Source of the DNA: Polaribacter vadi
Lineage (GTDB): Bacteria > Bacteroidota > Bacteroidia > Flavobacteriales > Flavobacteriaceae
Assembly (NCBI RefSeq): GCF_018861005.1
Contig: NZ_JAHKQL010000037.1
Coordinates: 1 to 64,000, forward strand
Reading direction: 5' to 3'
Length of the DNA stretch: 64,000 nt
Shown here: piece by piece, positions 45,188 to 55,327 of the stretch
How the letters are laid out: every line of letters begins with the position of its first letter
Numbering within the stretch: the stretch's first letter is position 1
Notes under the pieces: model-generated
Told to the model about the DNA's origin: nothing
Seen by the model: the letters and a program-made list of their open reading frames with translations, nothing else
The model's database searches: none
Position numbers and translations under genes: made by a program

Positions 45188-46135
45188 ATGAACTACATAC
45201 AACAAGGATATACAGGAAAATTAGGAATGTGGAAATACTTAATTATTCCTATTTTATTTTTTGGATTAATGGCATTAAATTTTTTAGCAATTTGGCTTTT
45301 AGATTTAGATGTAGAAAAAATAATGAAAGTAGAAATTGCTAAAAAAGGTGCAAATAGATTTTTGATAGAAAGTCTAGCACAATTTGCTGTAGGTTTGTTA
45401 GCTCTTTTAATTTGGGTAAAATTTATACATAAACAAACAATAACTTCTCTAACTACTTCAAGAAAAAAAATAGATTGGAAAAGAGTGTTTTTTGCTTTCT
45501 TTTTATGGGCGAGTATAACTACTATTTTTGTAGTAATAGATTTTAAAATGTCTCCAGAAAATTATCAATGGAATTTTGATTTAGATAAATTTTTAAATCT
45601 TGTTTTAATTGCAGTGCTTTTAATTCCTTTACAAACCAGTTTCGAAGAGTATTTTTTTAGAGGATATTTAATGCAGGGTTTGGGTATGGTTACTAAAAAT
45701 AGATGGTTTCCATTAATTTCTACTTCTTTAGTTTTTGGCTTATTACACATTGCAAATCCAGAGGTAGCTAAATTGGGTTATGGTATTTTAGTTTATTACA
45801 TTGGTACAGGTTTTTTCTTAGGTATTATAACATTAATGGACGAAGGTTTGGAGTTAGCCCTAGGTTTTCACGCAGCTAATAACTTAATTACAGCATTATT
45901 AGTAACTGCAGATTATACAGTTTTTCAAACAGATTCTTTACTAATAGATCTTTCAGAACCAGTTTTAGGTGCAGATGTATTTGTACCTGTTTTTGTAATT
46001 TTCCCTATATTAATGTTCATATTTGCTAAGGTTTATAAATGGCAAGATTGGAAAGAAAAATTAACAGGCAAAATAGAAAAACCAATTAATTTACAAGAAA
46101 ATTACAGAGTTTTAGATGAAATTGGAGCAGAATAA
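45188..46135 (+). CDS. CPBP family intramembrane metalloprotease
   Basis: A 315-residue membrane protein with about seven helices. The catalytic motifs of the CPBP (CAAX protease and bacteriocin-processing, ABI) family are read as EEYFFRGYLMQGL (~153, EExxxR) and later HIANPE (~193) and HAANNLITALL (~235). The target is unknown. The gene sits between menC and menE and overlaps menE by 20 bases, so translation of the two is probably coupled. An in-frame upstream start is not evident. Confidence 0.87.
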   Translation: MNYIQQGYTGKLGMWKYLIIPILFFGLMALNFLAIWLLDLDVEKIMKVEIAKKGANRFLIESLAQFAVGLLALLIWVKFIHKQTITSLTTSRKKIDWKRVFFAFFLWASITTIFVVIDFKMSPENYQWNFDLDKFLNLVLIAVLLIPLQTSFEEYFFRGYLMQGLGMVTKNRWFPLISTSLVFGLLHIANPEVAKLGYGILVYYIGTGFFLGIITLMDEGLELALGFHAANNLITALLVTADYTVFQTDSLLIDLSEPVLGADVFVPVFVIFPILMFIFAKVYKWQDWKEKLTGKIEKPINLQENYRVLDEIGAE

Positions 46136-47180
46136 ATTTCATAAGAATTTTAAATTAAATGGAGTTTCATTTTCTTCTGTGGATGAAATTCTGAGCTTTT
46201 CTAAAAGTATTTCTGTTGATATTCATCTGTTTTTACAAAATTGGTTTTCTAATGAAATAGCAATTACTGTAAAAACTTCGGGTTCTACTGGTACTCCAAA
46301 ATCAATTCAGCTTAAAAAAGAATTGATGATAAATTCTGCAAAAGCAACAGGTAATTATTTTAATTTACCCCAAAACACAAAAGCACTTTTATGTTTACCA
46401 ATTGTTTATATAGCTGGTAAAATGATGCTGATTAGAGCCTTAACTTTAGGTTGGCAATTAGATGTTATCGAATCAAATTCAAATCCTTTAGAAATCATAA
46501 AAAATAAATATGATTTTTCTGCAATGGTGCCTTTACAAGTAGAAAATTCGATTTCTAAATTAAATTTGATAAAGCAATTAATTGTTGGTGGTGGAGTAGT
46601 ATCAAATAGTTTACAAAACAAATTACAAACGGTTACCACTAATGTTTTCGCAACTTACGGAATGACAGAAACCATAACACATATTGCTGTTAAAAAGCTA
46701 AATAATTTTTCGAATAAGAACACTAATTTAGTAGAAAACCTGTTTTATGAAACTTTACCAAACGTAACCATTTATATTGATGAACGAAATTGTTTGGTAA
46801 TAGATGCAAAAAAAGTATCCGAAGAAATTATTTTTACAAATGATGTAGTACAATTAATTTCTGATAACCATTTTAAATGGTTAGGTCGTTTTGACAATGT
46901 AATTAATTCTGGTGGCGTAAAATTACATCCAGAGAAAATTGAAGAAAAGTTATCTAAAATAATTACAAATCGTTTTTTTGTAACAGGAATTACTAATGAA
47001 AAATTAGGAGAAAAATTAATTCTAATAATTGAAGGAAATAAGCAAGAAGTTAGTTTCGAAAATTGTTCACTTTCAAAGTTCGAAAAACCCAAAGAAATTT
47101 ATTTTGTTAGCAATTTCATAGAAACTGAAACAGGTAAAATCCAAAGAAAATTAACAATTCAACAAATATTACCCAATTAA
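46116..47180 (+). CDS. menE: o-succinylbenzoate-CoA ligase
   Basis: Adenylates and thioesterifies o-succinylbenzoate to OSB-CoA. The 354-residue ANL-superfamily enzyme is short for the family (E. coli MenE 451). The AMP-binding motif is KTSGSTGTPKSIQLKK (~53), followed by TYGMTETITHIAVKK (~184) and WLGRFDNVINSGGVKLHPEKIEEKL (~262) and the catalytic-hinge Lys near the C-terminus (ETETGKIQRK). It overlaps the CPBP protease gene by 20 bases. Confidence 0.87.
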   Translation: MKLEQNKFHKNFKLNGVSFSSVDEILSFSKSISVDIHLFLQNWFSNEIAITVKTSGSTGTPKSIQLKKELMINSAKATGNYFNLPQNTKALLCLPIVYIAGKMMLIRALTLGWQLDVIESNSNPLEIIKNKYDFSAMVPLQVENSISKLNLIKQLIVGGGVVSNSLQNKLQTVTTNVFATYGMTETITHIAVKKLNNFSNKNTNLVENLFYETLPNVTIYIDERNCLVIDAKKVSEEIIFTNDVVQLISDNHFKWLGRFDNVINSGGVKLHPEKIEEKLSKIITNRFFVTGITNEKLGEKLILIIEGNKQEVSFENCSLSKFEKPKEIYFVSNFIETETGKIQRKLTIQQILPN

Positions 47181-47183
47181 ATT

Positions 47184-47834
47184 CTATTGAAACATTAATT
47201 CAACTGTTAATTCGTCTAATAAACCATCAACTAAAAGGTTATTTTCTTCTTCAAATTTTTTGATTGCATTTAGTGTTTCAATTCTATAAACACCATCAAT
47301 TTTAATTTTATGTCCTTTTTTCTTTAATTCTTTTTGTACTTCGTAAATTATAGCATTTTTAGAACCATTATATAATTTTAAATTTGAGTTATACAGATTC
47401 TTAATTTTAGAATTCTTTAATTTTTTAGTGTAAGATTCTAAATCCATTCCTTTTTCTTCTAAAAATTTAATTTCTTCATTTGTTAATCCATTTTCTTTAA
47501 GATGTAAAGAATTACCAAGTATAGCCTCATAATATTTAACTTTAGCTAATTTTTTAGCAAAATTATCTACAGCAAATTTAGTTTCTTCATCATCATCTTT
47601 AGGTGTTCTAACATCAATATTATTTGCAGACCATTGTAGCATTACATAGCTGTTTAAGTCTTCAATAGCTTCGTAATAATTATATAAAAGTTCTTTATTA
47701 TAGTAAGTTTCATCTATTTTTTTATCACTTACATAATTAACATCTGGTGAATTATATCTTTTATATTGACTGTATTTTCCATAGCCAATAATTGCTACTA
47801 TTATTAAAAGTAAAAAAATAATAATTTGTTTCAT
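47184..47834 (-). CDS. membrane-anchored protein with peptidoglycan-binding-like C-terminal domain
   Basis: A 216-residue protein. An N-terminal helix (residues 3-19) anchors it outside the cytoplasm. Residues ~40-150 are helical and unrecognised (MLQWSANNIDVRTPKDDDEETKF ...). The last ~55 residues match the PG_binding_1 fold: VQKELKKKGHKIKIDGVYRIETLNAIKKFEEENNLLVDG. There is no hydrolase domain. It ends four bases from the convergent menE gene. Function unknown; attachment to the cell wall is inferred. A -7 box (TACATTTG, 47863-47870) precedes it. Confidence 0.7.
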   Translation of the reverse strand: MKQIIIFLLLIIVAIIGYGKYSQYKRYNSPDVNYVSDKKIDETYYNKELLYNYYEAIEDLNSYVMLQWSANNIDVRTPKDDDEETKFAVDNFAKKLAKVKYYEAILGNSLHLKENGLTNEEIKFLEEKGMDLESYTKKLKNSKIKNLYNSNLKLYNGSKNAIIYEVQKELKKKGHKIKIDGVYRIETLNAIKKFEEENNLLVDGLLDELTVELMFQ

Positions 47835-47862
47835 ATGTTGGGGCTATATATTAAGTTCTTAA

Positions 47863-47870
47863 CAAATGTA
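47863..47870 (-). promoter_or_regulatory. -7 box TACATTTG for the peptidoglycan-binding-domain gene
   Basis: On the minus strand a perfect TAnnTTTG lies 28 bases before the ATG at 47834. No -33 box is seen. Confidence 0.45.
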
Positions 47871-47951
47871 TTAAAACTTTTTAGAAAAATATTGTTGTCG
47901 AAAAAGTTAATAAAAAAATCAAATGAGATAATTTAAAAAATACTTCTGTAA

Positions 47952-47959
47952 TATCTTTG
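47952..47959 (+). promoter_or_regulatory. -7 box TATCTTTG of the tamB-tamL operon
   Basis: A perfect TAnnTTTG precedes the GTG start at 47978 by 18 bases. The longer frame's TTG (47957) lies inside this box and is therefore rejected as a start. Confidence 0.55.
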
Positions 47960-47977
47960 TTGATTAAAACCAGAAGA

Positions 47978-50900
47978 GTGTCAATAAAAGATAAGAAAAA
48001 GCATAAACATCGATTTTTAAGAAGATTTCTTAGAGTTTTACTTGGTTTCTTCATCTTTCTTTTTCTAATAGTTTTATTTATAAGAAGTCCTTGGGGGCAA
48101 AGTATAATTGTAAACAAAGCCACAAATTATATAGCTAACAAAACAAACACGGTTGTAGAAATTGATAAAGCTTTTATAACTTTTAATGGTAGTTTAGCTT
48201 TAGATGGTTTGTATTTAGAAGATAAAAAAGGAGACACTTTAATATATTCTAAATCTTTAAAAGCCAATTTACCAATTTGGGGCTTAATTAGAGGAACAAA
48301 ATTAGGTGTAGATGATGTTGAATGGAATGGTTTAAAGGCAAATATTATTAGAAAAGATACAATTAATGGTTATAATTTTCAATTTTTAATTGATGCCTTA
48401 GTTACTCCAAATGCAACAGAATCAAATACTGTACAAACAGATACTATAACTACATCTCCAGAAATTGTTGTGGGTAGCTTAAATCTTAATGATTTTGATA
48501 TTGTTTATACTGATATCCCTTTAGGGATAAAAAGTAGTTTTAAAATTGATGCTTTAGAAACTACAATAGAAACTATTGATGTTGAAAACATGATTTTTGA
48601 AACTGAAGAAATAAACCTTTCTGATGCAAAAATTGAATATATTCAAATGCCAGTTTTGCTTAATCCTACTGAAGAAGAAGTAGAGCTACCTAATTTATTC
48701 GCCAACCAAATTAATATAAAATATACAAGTCTTTTTTATGAAGATAAAGTAAATGAACTCACAACAAACGCAGATTTAGAAGATTTTGAGACAGATGCTT
48801 TAAGACTCAATTTAAAAGAATCAATTTTTGATATTAATTCATTAGCATTAAACAATTCTAAGATTAAAATTAACCTAAAAAACACTCAAGATTCAAGTTC
48901 TACTTCTAACTCTGAGTTTGAATGGCCAGAATTATTTGTAAATATTAATGATATTAGTTTACAAAACAATAATATTATTTATGCTGTTAATAATGATGAG
49001 ATTAAAAATAATGTCTTTAATCAAAATGCAATTTCAGTTTCAGAATTTAATTTATTAGCAAATAGCATTAATTACGATAATAAAAAAGGAAGTTTAAATG
49101 TAGAGAGCTTCAATTTTAAAGAAAGTTCGGGTTTAAATTTAGATGAATTAAAATTTAAAGCGAATATTTCTGATAAAAAAATGAGTTTAAATAACTTCTT
49201 TTTTGATTTTGATAAAAATAAAGTTGCTGGTAATTTAAGCTTGAATTACACTTCATTATCAAGTTTTATTGATAATCCAGAAAATGTAAAAGTTGATTTA
49301 AATTTACCTATTATAAAGTTAAACTTAAATCCATTTTTAAATCTTCAACCAGACCTGAAAAATAATATTTACATAAATGCGCTAAGTAAAAAAACGATTA
49401 CAGGTAAGTTTTTTGCAAACGGAAATTTATCAAAAATAAATATTAACAATAGTCAAATTAATTGGGGAAACACTACAAATATTATTGTTGATGGTATTGT
49501 TTTAAACCCTACAAACCCTGATAATTTACAACTTAATTTGCCTTCACTAAAAGCAACTACAACTAAAAAAGATCTTTTAAATTTTATAAATGAAAATGAT
49601 TTTGGTATTCGATTACCAGAAAATATATCAATTGCTGGTAATGTAAATGGAGGTTTAAAAGATATAACTACAGAATTAAAATTAGACTCCTCTCAAGGAG
49701 CAATTGCGCTACAAGGAAAATATAATTCTAAAGAAACTATAAGTTTCGCAACAGAAATTAACATTGAAGATTATAAACTAAATGAGCTTTTAAAAAATGA
49801 TCAATTAGGAGCTTTAAGTTTAAATATAAATGCTTCTGGTAATGGAGAAACCCTAAATAATTTAGATGCTTCTTTAAATGCAACTGTTACCGATTTTACT
49901 TTAAACAATTATAAAATTAAAGATGTTGCTTTAACTGGAGATTTTAAAAATGGAGTAGGAGAACTAACATCAAAATATAAGGATGATAATTTAAATTTCG
50001 ATTTAAATGCATTAGTAGAATTAGACACTGTAAATACAGAAGCAAAAATTAATTTTAATATTATTGGAGCAGATTTAGGTGGCTTAAAATTAATGGACAG
50101 AAACATTAAAACGAGTTTGAATATAGATGCTAATTTTAATGGTAATTCAACTGATTATAAAACTGATCTAGAGATTGAAAATGGAGTTATTGTTTACGAT
50201 AATAAAACATATTTATTAGGTAAAATTACTGCAAATGCTTTTACAAACAAAGATACAACAGCAGTTTCTGTTAAGAATAAGATGTTAAACTTAGAGTTAG
50301 AATCTAATACAGGTCCTCAGAGATTTACAACTGCATTACAAAAACATATATCAAGTTATTTTTATAGAGATGTAGTACTTACAGATACAATTTTAAACCC
50401 TGTTAATATTAAATTTAGAAGCAAAATTTCACAGACTCCTTTAATTAAAGATGTGTTTTTAGTAAATTTAAAAGATATAGATACCATAGATGTTGCTTTA
50501 GATTTTAATGAAGTAAAAAGAAAACTAGAAGCTAAAATTTCTGTGCCACATATAAATTATAATGGTAGTGAATTAGATAGTTTGGCATTTAAAATGCATA
50601 CAGATAAAGAAAGTTTTAATTTTGAATTAGGTTTTAATGGCGTAAACGCAAACCCATTTAGAGTACCAAAAACAATAATTACAGGTAAACAAATAAATAA
50701 TGAACTCAATTTAAAATTTGTTGGTAATGATAAAGGAAAAACCTTAATGAATGTTGGCGCAAAAATTACAGGAAGTCGTGAAAAGTTGGTTTTTTCTGTA
50801 GATCCAGAAAATTTAGTTTTAAACAATAGTATTTGGAATATTGCGAATGATAATAGCCTTATTTTAAGCAATAATAACTTATTGATTTTTAATAATTTTA

Positions 50901-53026
50901 AAATAAATAAAGGCAATCAATCTATAGAAATTACAGACAAAGTAGCCAATATAGAAAAAACACATATTGCAGTTAATTATAAAAATTTTAAAATTAGTGA
51001 GGTTTTAAACTACTTAAATCCTGATAAACAAATTGCAAACGGAATTTTAAATGGTAGTTTTATTTTAGAAGAACCTTTTAATGATACAGGTATTGTTGCT
51101 GATTTACAAGTAGATAAACTTAAAGTATTAAAAACAGATTTAGGTAAATTTTCTATTGATGCAAAATCTTTAGGAGGTAATAAATACGATTTTAAAGCCA
51201 ATTTAAAAGAAGGTGATATTGATTTAGACTTAATAGGCGATTATGTTGTTGCAAATAATGATGCCAATTTAAATTTAAACATCAATTTAAATGAATTTAA
51301 AATGAATGCCTTAAACACACTTTCTTTAGGAGAAATTAAAGAAACAAGTGGTAGTTTTAATGGTAATTTTAAAGTAACAGGTACCACTTCTAGCCCTATA
51401 TATAATGGAAATATAAACTTTAATAACGCAGATTTTAACATCACTAAATTAAATACAAAGTTCACTTTAAAGAATGAGAAGTTAACTTTAGATAATGATG
51501 GTTTGTATTTATCTAAATTCACCATTTTAGATGCTAAGAAAAACGCATTAGTATTATCTGGTAAAATCTTAACAGAAAGTTTTATCAACCCTAAGTTTGA
51601 TTTAAAATTAACTGCGAAAAACTTTAGATTTCTAAATGCTGATAAAAAAGATAATCCTTCATTTTATGGTTTAGCAACATTTAATGCAAAAGCAGATTTA
51701 ACAGGAGATTTACAAATACCAAAATTATCAGCAAATGTAACTGTAGGTTCAGATACAGATGTAACTTATGTTTTGCCTGCAACTTATGCAAGTGTAGAAA
51801 ATAGAGATGATGTTGTGGTTTTTGTAAATAGAGAAAACCCAGATGCTATACTTACACAAACCGAAGAAAAATCTGCAACAATTACAGGGTTTGATATTTT
51901 TACAAAATTAAATATTAGTAAAGATGCTGCAATAACTGTTGTTATTGATGAGGAAACAGGAGATAATTTTAATGTTTCTGGAGAAGGAGAATTTCTTTTT
52001 AATATGGTGCCAAATGGTAGAATATCTTTAACAGGTACTTACGAAATTTCAGATGGCCATTATGAGTTAAATTTATATAGTTTAGTAAATAGAAGATTCA
52101 ATCTAGTTCCTGGAGGACGAGTTTCTTGGTCAGGAGATCCTTTTGATGCAAATTTAGATGTTAGTGCTGTTTACAATATAGAAACAACTGCATCTGCTTT
52201 AATGGCATCTCAAATTTCTGATGAAGATGCATCTGTTCAAAATAAATTTAAACAGGTTTTACCATTTTATGTCTACTTAAATATTGATGGTAATCTATTA
52301 CAGCCAGAAATATCTTTTAGTTTAGATATGCCAGAAGAAGAACAAGGTGCTGTAAGTGGCCAAGTTTATGGTAGAGTACAACAAGTAAATGAACAAGAAG
52401 AAGAATTAAATAAACAAGTTTTTTCATTATTAGTTTTAAATCGATTTTATCCAGATTCTGGAAGTGATGGTAGTTCTGGTGGTTTTGCAACAATTGCAAG
52501 AGACAATTTAAATGATGCTGTTTCTGGGCAATTAAATGCTTTTTCTGATAAAATTTTAGGAAATTCTGGTATAGAATTAAATTTCGATTTAAATAGTTAT
52601 ACAGATTATCAAGGTACATCTGCTACAGACAGAACACAATTGGGGGTTACTGCTCAGAAAAAACTATTTGATGATAGATTAACAGTTAGAGTAGGTAGTG
52701 ATGTAGATATACAAGGTAGCAGCCAAACAGGTGAAGAAACACCTTTAATTGGTAATGTTAGCTTAGAATACAAACTTTCTGAAGATGGTAGATTTAGGCT
52801 AAAAGGATTTAGAAAAAGTGAGTTCGAAAATGTTATTGATGGGCAAACCATTGTAAACGGAATTGCGCTAATTTTTACCCAAGAATTTAACGAATTTAGA
52901 GCACTTTGGAACGCCATTTTTAAAGCTGAAAGTGATAAGGTTGAAAAAGAAAAAGCTTTAGCAGAAGAAAAATTAAGTGACAAAGAAGAAAAAACAAACA
53001 ATAGTTTAGAAAAGAAAAAAAATTAA
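47978..53026 (+). CDS. tamB: TamB-like translocation and assembly module protein, paired with tamL
   Basis: A 1,682-residue periplasm-spanning protein of the AsmA/TamB family that works with its outer-membrane partner in assembling or lipid-loading the outer membrane. After a very basic leader (KDKKKHKHRFLRR) comes one membrane helix (~residues 20-38), then beta-rich repeats of TamB type. The C-terminal TamB (DUF490) domain is at ~1280-1640 (VVIDEETGDNFNVSGEGEFLF, then GGRVSWSGDPFDANLDVSAVY, then NKQVFSLLVLNRFYPDSG). The last ~30 residues form a charged Glu/Lys tail. The start is GTG (47978). tamL begins three bases after its stop. It is a paralogue of the orphan copy at 24.7-29.1 kb. Confidence 0.88.
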   Translation: MSIKDKKKHKHRFLRRFLRVLLGFFIFLFLIVLFIRSPWGQSIIVNKATNYIANKTNTVVEIDKAFITFNGSLALDGLYLEDKKGDTLIYSKSLKANLPIWGLIRGTKLGVDDVEWNGLKANIIRKDTINGYNFQFLIDALVTPNATESNTVQTDTITTSPEIVVGSLNLNDFDIVYTDIPLGIKSSFKIDALETTIETIDVENMIFETEEINLSDAKIEYIQMPVLLNPTEEEVELPNLFANQINIKYTSLFYEDKVNELTTNADLEDFETDALRLNLKESIFDINSLALNNSKIKINLKNTQDSSSTSNSEFEWPELFVNINDISLQNNNIIYAVNNDEIKNNVFNQNAISVSEFNLLANSINYDNKKGSLNVESFNFKESSGLNLDELKFKANISDKKMSLNNFFFDFDKNKVAGNLSLNYTSLSSFIDNPENVKVDLNLPIIKLNLNPFLNLQPDLKNNIYINALSKKTITGKFFANGNLSKININNSQINWGNTTNIIVDGIVLNPTNPDNLQLNLPSLKATTTKKDLLNFINENDFGIRLPENISIAGNVNGGLKDITTELKLDSSQGAIALQGKYNSKETISFATEINIEDYKLNELLKNDQLGALSLNINASGNGETLNNLDASLNATVTDFTLNNYKIKDVALTGDFKNGVGELTSKYKDDNLNFDLNALVELDTVNTEAKINFNIIGADLGGLKLMDRNIKTSLNIDANFNGNSTDYKTDLEIENGVIVYDNKTYLLGKITANAFTNKDTTAVSVKNKMLNLELESNTGPQRFTTALQKHISSYFYRDVVLTDTILNPVNIKFRSKISQTPLIKDVFLVNLKDIDTIDVALDFNEVKRKLEAKISVPHINYNGSELDSLAFKMHTDKESFNFELGFNGVNANPFRVPKTIITGKQINNELNLKFVGNDKGKTLMNVGAKITGSREKLVFSVDPENLVLNNSIWNIANDNSLILSNNNLLIFNNFKINKGNQSIEITDKVANIEKTHIAVNYKNFKISEVLNYLNPDKQIANGILNGSFILEEPFNDTGIVADLQVDKLKVLKTDLGKFSIDAKSLGGNKYDFKANLKEGDIDLDLIGDYVVANNDANLNLNINLNEFKMNALNTLSLGEIKETSGSFNGNFKVTGTTSSPIYNGNINFNNADFNITKLNTKFTLKNEKLTLDNDGLYLSKFTILDAKKNALVLSGKILTESFINPKFDLKLTAKNFRFLNADKKDNPSFYGLATFNAKADLTGDLQIPKLSANVTVGSDTDVTYVLPATYASVENRDDVVVFVNRENPDAILTQTEEKSATITGFDIFTKLNISKDAAITVVIDEETGDNFNVSGEGEFLFNMVPNGRISLTGTYEISDGHYELNLYSLVNRRFNLVPGGRVSWSGDPFDANLDVSAVYNIETTASALMASQISDEDASVQNKFKQVLPFYVYLNIDGNLLQPEISFSLDMPEEEQGAVSGQVYGRVQQVNEQEEELNKQVFSLLVLNRFYPDSGSDGSSGGFATIARDNLNDAVSGQLNAFSDKILGNSGIELNFDLNSYTDYQGTSATDRTQLGVTAQKKLFDDRLTVRVGSDVDIQGSSQTGEETPLIGNVSLEYKLSEDGRFRLKGFRKSEFENVIDGQTIVNGIALIFTQEFNEFRALWNAIFKAESDKVEKEKALAEEKLSDKEEKTNNSLEKKKN

Positions 53027-53029
53027 TAA

Positions 53030-55312
53030 TTGAAAAATTTGTTGAAAAATAGTGTCTTAGTTTTAGTGGTAACTTTTATGTTATACTCCTGCAGTATAAA
53101 TAAATTTATACCAGAAGGTAAAAGATTATATACAGGTGCTACCATTAAAATGGATGCAGATTCTGCTGTGCCACAACCCAAAAAGCTAAAAGAAAACTTA
53201 ACTCAAGTTTTAAGGCCAGAACCAAATTCAAAATTTTTAGGGATGCATTTGGGTTTGTATTACTATTATAAAAATCAGAAAGAGAAAACAAATTTTATTA
53301 ATAGATGGCTATTTAAACAATTTGGTGAAGAACCTGTTTATCAATCTGATGTAGAGAATTTAGAAGTAGAAGAAATTTTATTAAATAGATTAGAAAACAA
53401 TGGTTTTTTCTACAGCTCTGCAGCATCTTCTTTTACAGAATCAGAAAAAAGAGCTTCAATAGAATATCAACTAAAAGTAAAAGAGCCTTACACAATGGCT
53501 AATTATAAAGTAGATAGTTTTACGAAACCAATTTATAAAGAAATAAAAAAGCTAAGTTCAACATCGCCTTTTGAAAAAAATATGCGTTTTGATTTAGGTA
53601 ATTTAAAATTAGAAAGACAAAGATTAGATAGCGAATTGAAAGATAAAGGGTATTATAATTTTAATAGTAATTTTTTAATTTTCGAAGCAGATACCAATCA
53701 ATATAAAAATAAAAAATTCGACCTTTTTTTAAAGTTGAAAAAAGATGTGCCAGAAAAAGCAATAATTCCTTTTAAGGTTAAAACAATCAACGTTTATCCT
53801 AATTATAATTTAAGAGATTCTACTACTAATGAGCCAAATAGATTCGAAAATAAAAATTATTATCAGAATGAAGTTTTCTTTAAACCTAAATATTTAGATG
53901 ATTTTATCACCTTAAAAGAAGGCGAATATTACAACCCAAATACATCAAAAAACACAGCAAGACGATTATCTACAATTGGTGCTTATAAATATGTAAACAT
54001 TCAATACAAAGAAATAGATACTGTGGCCAATGATAATGAAGGTGCTTTAGAAGCCAACATATTCTTATCACCATTAACAAAACGTGCAATTCGTGCAGAA
54101 TTACAAGCGGTTACAAAATCTAATAATTTTGCAGGGCCAACATTAGGTTTAGTTTTTAGTAATAGAAATGTTTTTGGTGGTGGAGAAACCCTAAATCTTA
54201 GTTCTAGTGTTGGTTATGAAACTCAAGTTTCTTCTGGTGATAATTCTGGTTTAAGTAGTTTAGAATTAGAATTAAAATCAGAATTAATTTTTCCTAGAGT
54301 TATTGCTCCTTTTTCTATTAATGAAGATTTTTTTGAGTATTCAATCCCAAAAACAAAAACCAGTTTAAGTGCAACATATTTAGATCGAAGTGAGCTGTAT
54401 ACATTGCTTTCTGGTACTGTACTTTTTGGTTATGTGTGGAATGCAAATAAATACATTACTTATGAGTTTAACCCTATTTCTGTAAATTATACCAGACTTT
54501 CTAATTCTACACCAGAGTTTGAACAAATTTTAGAAGATAATCCATTTTTATCGCAAAGTTTTGAGCAGCAATTTATTTCTGGTTTAACATTTTCATTTAC
54601 TTATAACGAAATGTTGTCAGCAAATAAAACGCATCAATTTTATATGAATACTAATTTAGATGTTGCAGGGAGTTCGATAAGCTTACTTGCAAAAGAAACT
54701 ACAGAAGGTGAACCAAAAGAGTTTTTAGGTTTAGAATATGCACAATATGCTAAAGCAGATGTGGATTTAAAATATCATTTTAATTTTGGGAATAATAAAG
54801 AGCAAACTTTGGCTGCAAGAATTTTTGCAGGTTATGGTTTAGCTTATGGTAATTCTGATGTAATCCCTTTTGTAAAACAATATTTTTCTGGAGGCCCTTA
54901 TAGTGTTAGAGCTTTTAATACGCGTTCTTTAGGTCCTGGAACTTACTCTGGCACAGATAGTGAAAATAGCACAACATTTTTTGATAGATCAGGTAATATT
55001 CGTTTAGAAGCAAATATAGAATATCGTTTTCCTATTTATTCTTTCTTTAAAGGAGCATTTTTTGTTGATGCTGGTAATGTTTGGAATTCAGTAGAAAACC
55101 CAACATTTAATGGTACAGATAAATTTAGTTCTAATTTTATAAATGAGTTGGGTATGGGTGCAGGTTTTGGTTTAAGAATAGATGTACAAGGTTTTGTAAT
55201 TCGTTTTGATTTGGCAGCACCTTTTCACGATCCTTCTTTACCAGAAGGTGAACGTTTAGATTTTAGAGTAGACGAACCCGTTTTTAACTTTGCAATTGGG
55301 TATTCGTTTTAA
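53030..55312 (+). CDS. tamL: TamA-like outer-membrane barrel lipoprotein (TamL)
   Basis: A 760-residue Omp85-superfamily barrel partner of TamB. Unlike proteobacterial TamA it has a lipobox (MLYSC, Cys21) and is therefore probably a lipoprotein, as known for the Bacteroidota form TamL. POTRA-type segments lie in ~40-370 (for example LNRLENNGFFYSSA at ~105 and YKYVNIQYKEIDTV at ~310), and the barrel (surface antigen domain) occupies ~380-760 (FSGGPYSVRAFNTRSLGPG near ~620 contains the VRGY/F-like motif). The final residue is Phe, the usual barrel C-terminus signal. The start is TTG (53030), giving MKNLLKNSVLVL. It abuts tamB by three bases. Confidence 0.9.
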   Translation: MKNLLKNSVLVLVVTFMLYSCSINKFIPEGKRLYTGATIKMDADSAVPQPKKLKENLTQVLRPEPNSKFLGMHLGLYYYYKNQKEKTNFINRWLFKQFGEEPVYQSDVENLEVEEILLNRLENNGFFYSSAASSFTESEKRASIEYQLKVKEPYTMANYKVDSFTKPIYKEIKKLSSTSPFEKNMRFDLGNLKLERQRLDSELKDKGYYNFNSNFLIFEADTNQYKNKKFDLFLKLKKDVPEKAIIPFKVKTINVYPNYNLRDSTTNEPNRFENKNYYQNEVFFKPKYLDDFITLKEGEYYNPNTSKNTARRLSTIGAYKYVNIQYKEIDTVANDNEGALEANIFLSPLTKRAIRAELQAVTKSNNFAGPTLGLVFSNRNVFGGGETLNLSSSVGYETQVSSGDNSGLSSLELELKSELIFPRVIAPFSINEDFFEYSIPKTKTSLSATYLDRSELYTLLSGTVLFGYVWNANKYITYEFNPISVNYTRLSNSTPEFEQILEDNPFLSQSFEQQFISGLTFSFTYNEMLSANKTHQFYMNTNLDVAGSSISLLAKETTEGEPKEFLGLEYAQYAKADVDLKYHFNFGNNKEQTLAARIFAGYGLAYGNSDVIPFVKQYFSGGPYSVRAFNTRSLGPGTYSGTDSENSTTFFDRSGNIRLEANIEYRFPIYSFFKGAFFVDAGNVWNSVENPTFNGTDKFSSNFINELGMGAGFGLRIDVQGFVIRFDLAAPFHDPSLPEGERLDFRVDEPVFNFAIGYSF

Positions 55313-55327
55313 ATAAAAGAGTAATAA

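Noticed and set aside
47881..48123. Antisense frame across the start of the second tamB
   Set aside because: It mirrors the basic leader and membrane helix of TamB; no start context or homology of its own.
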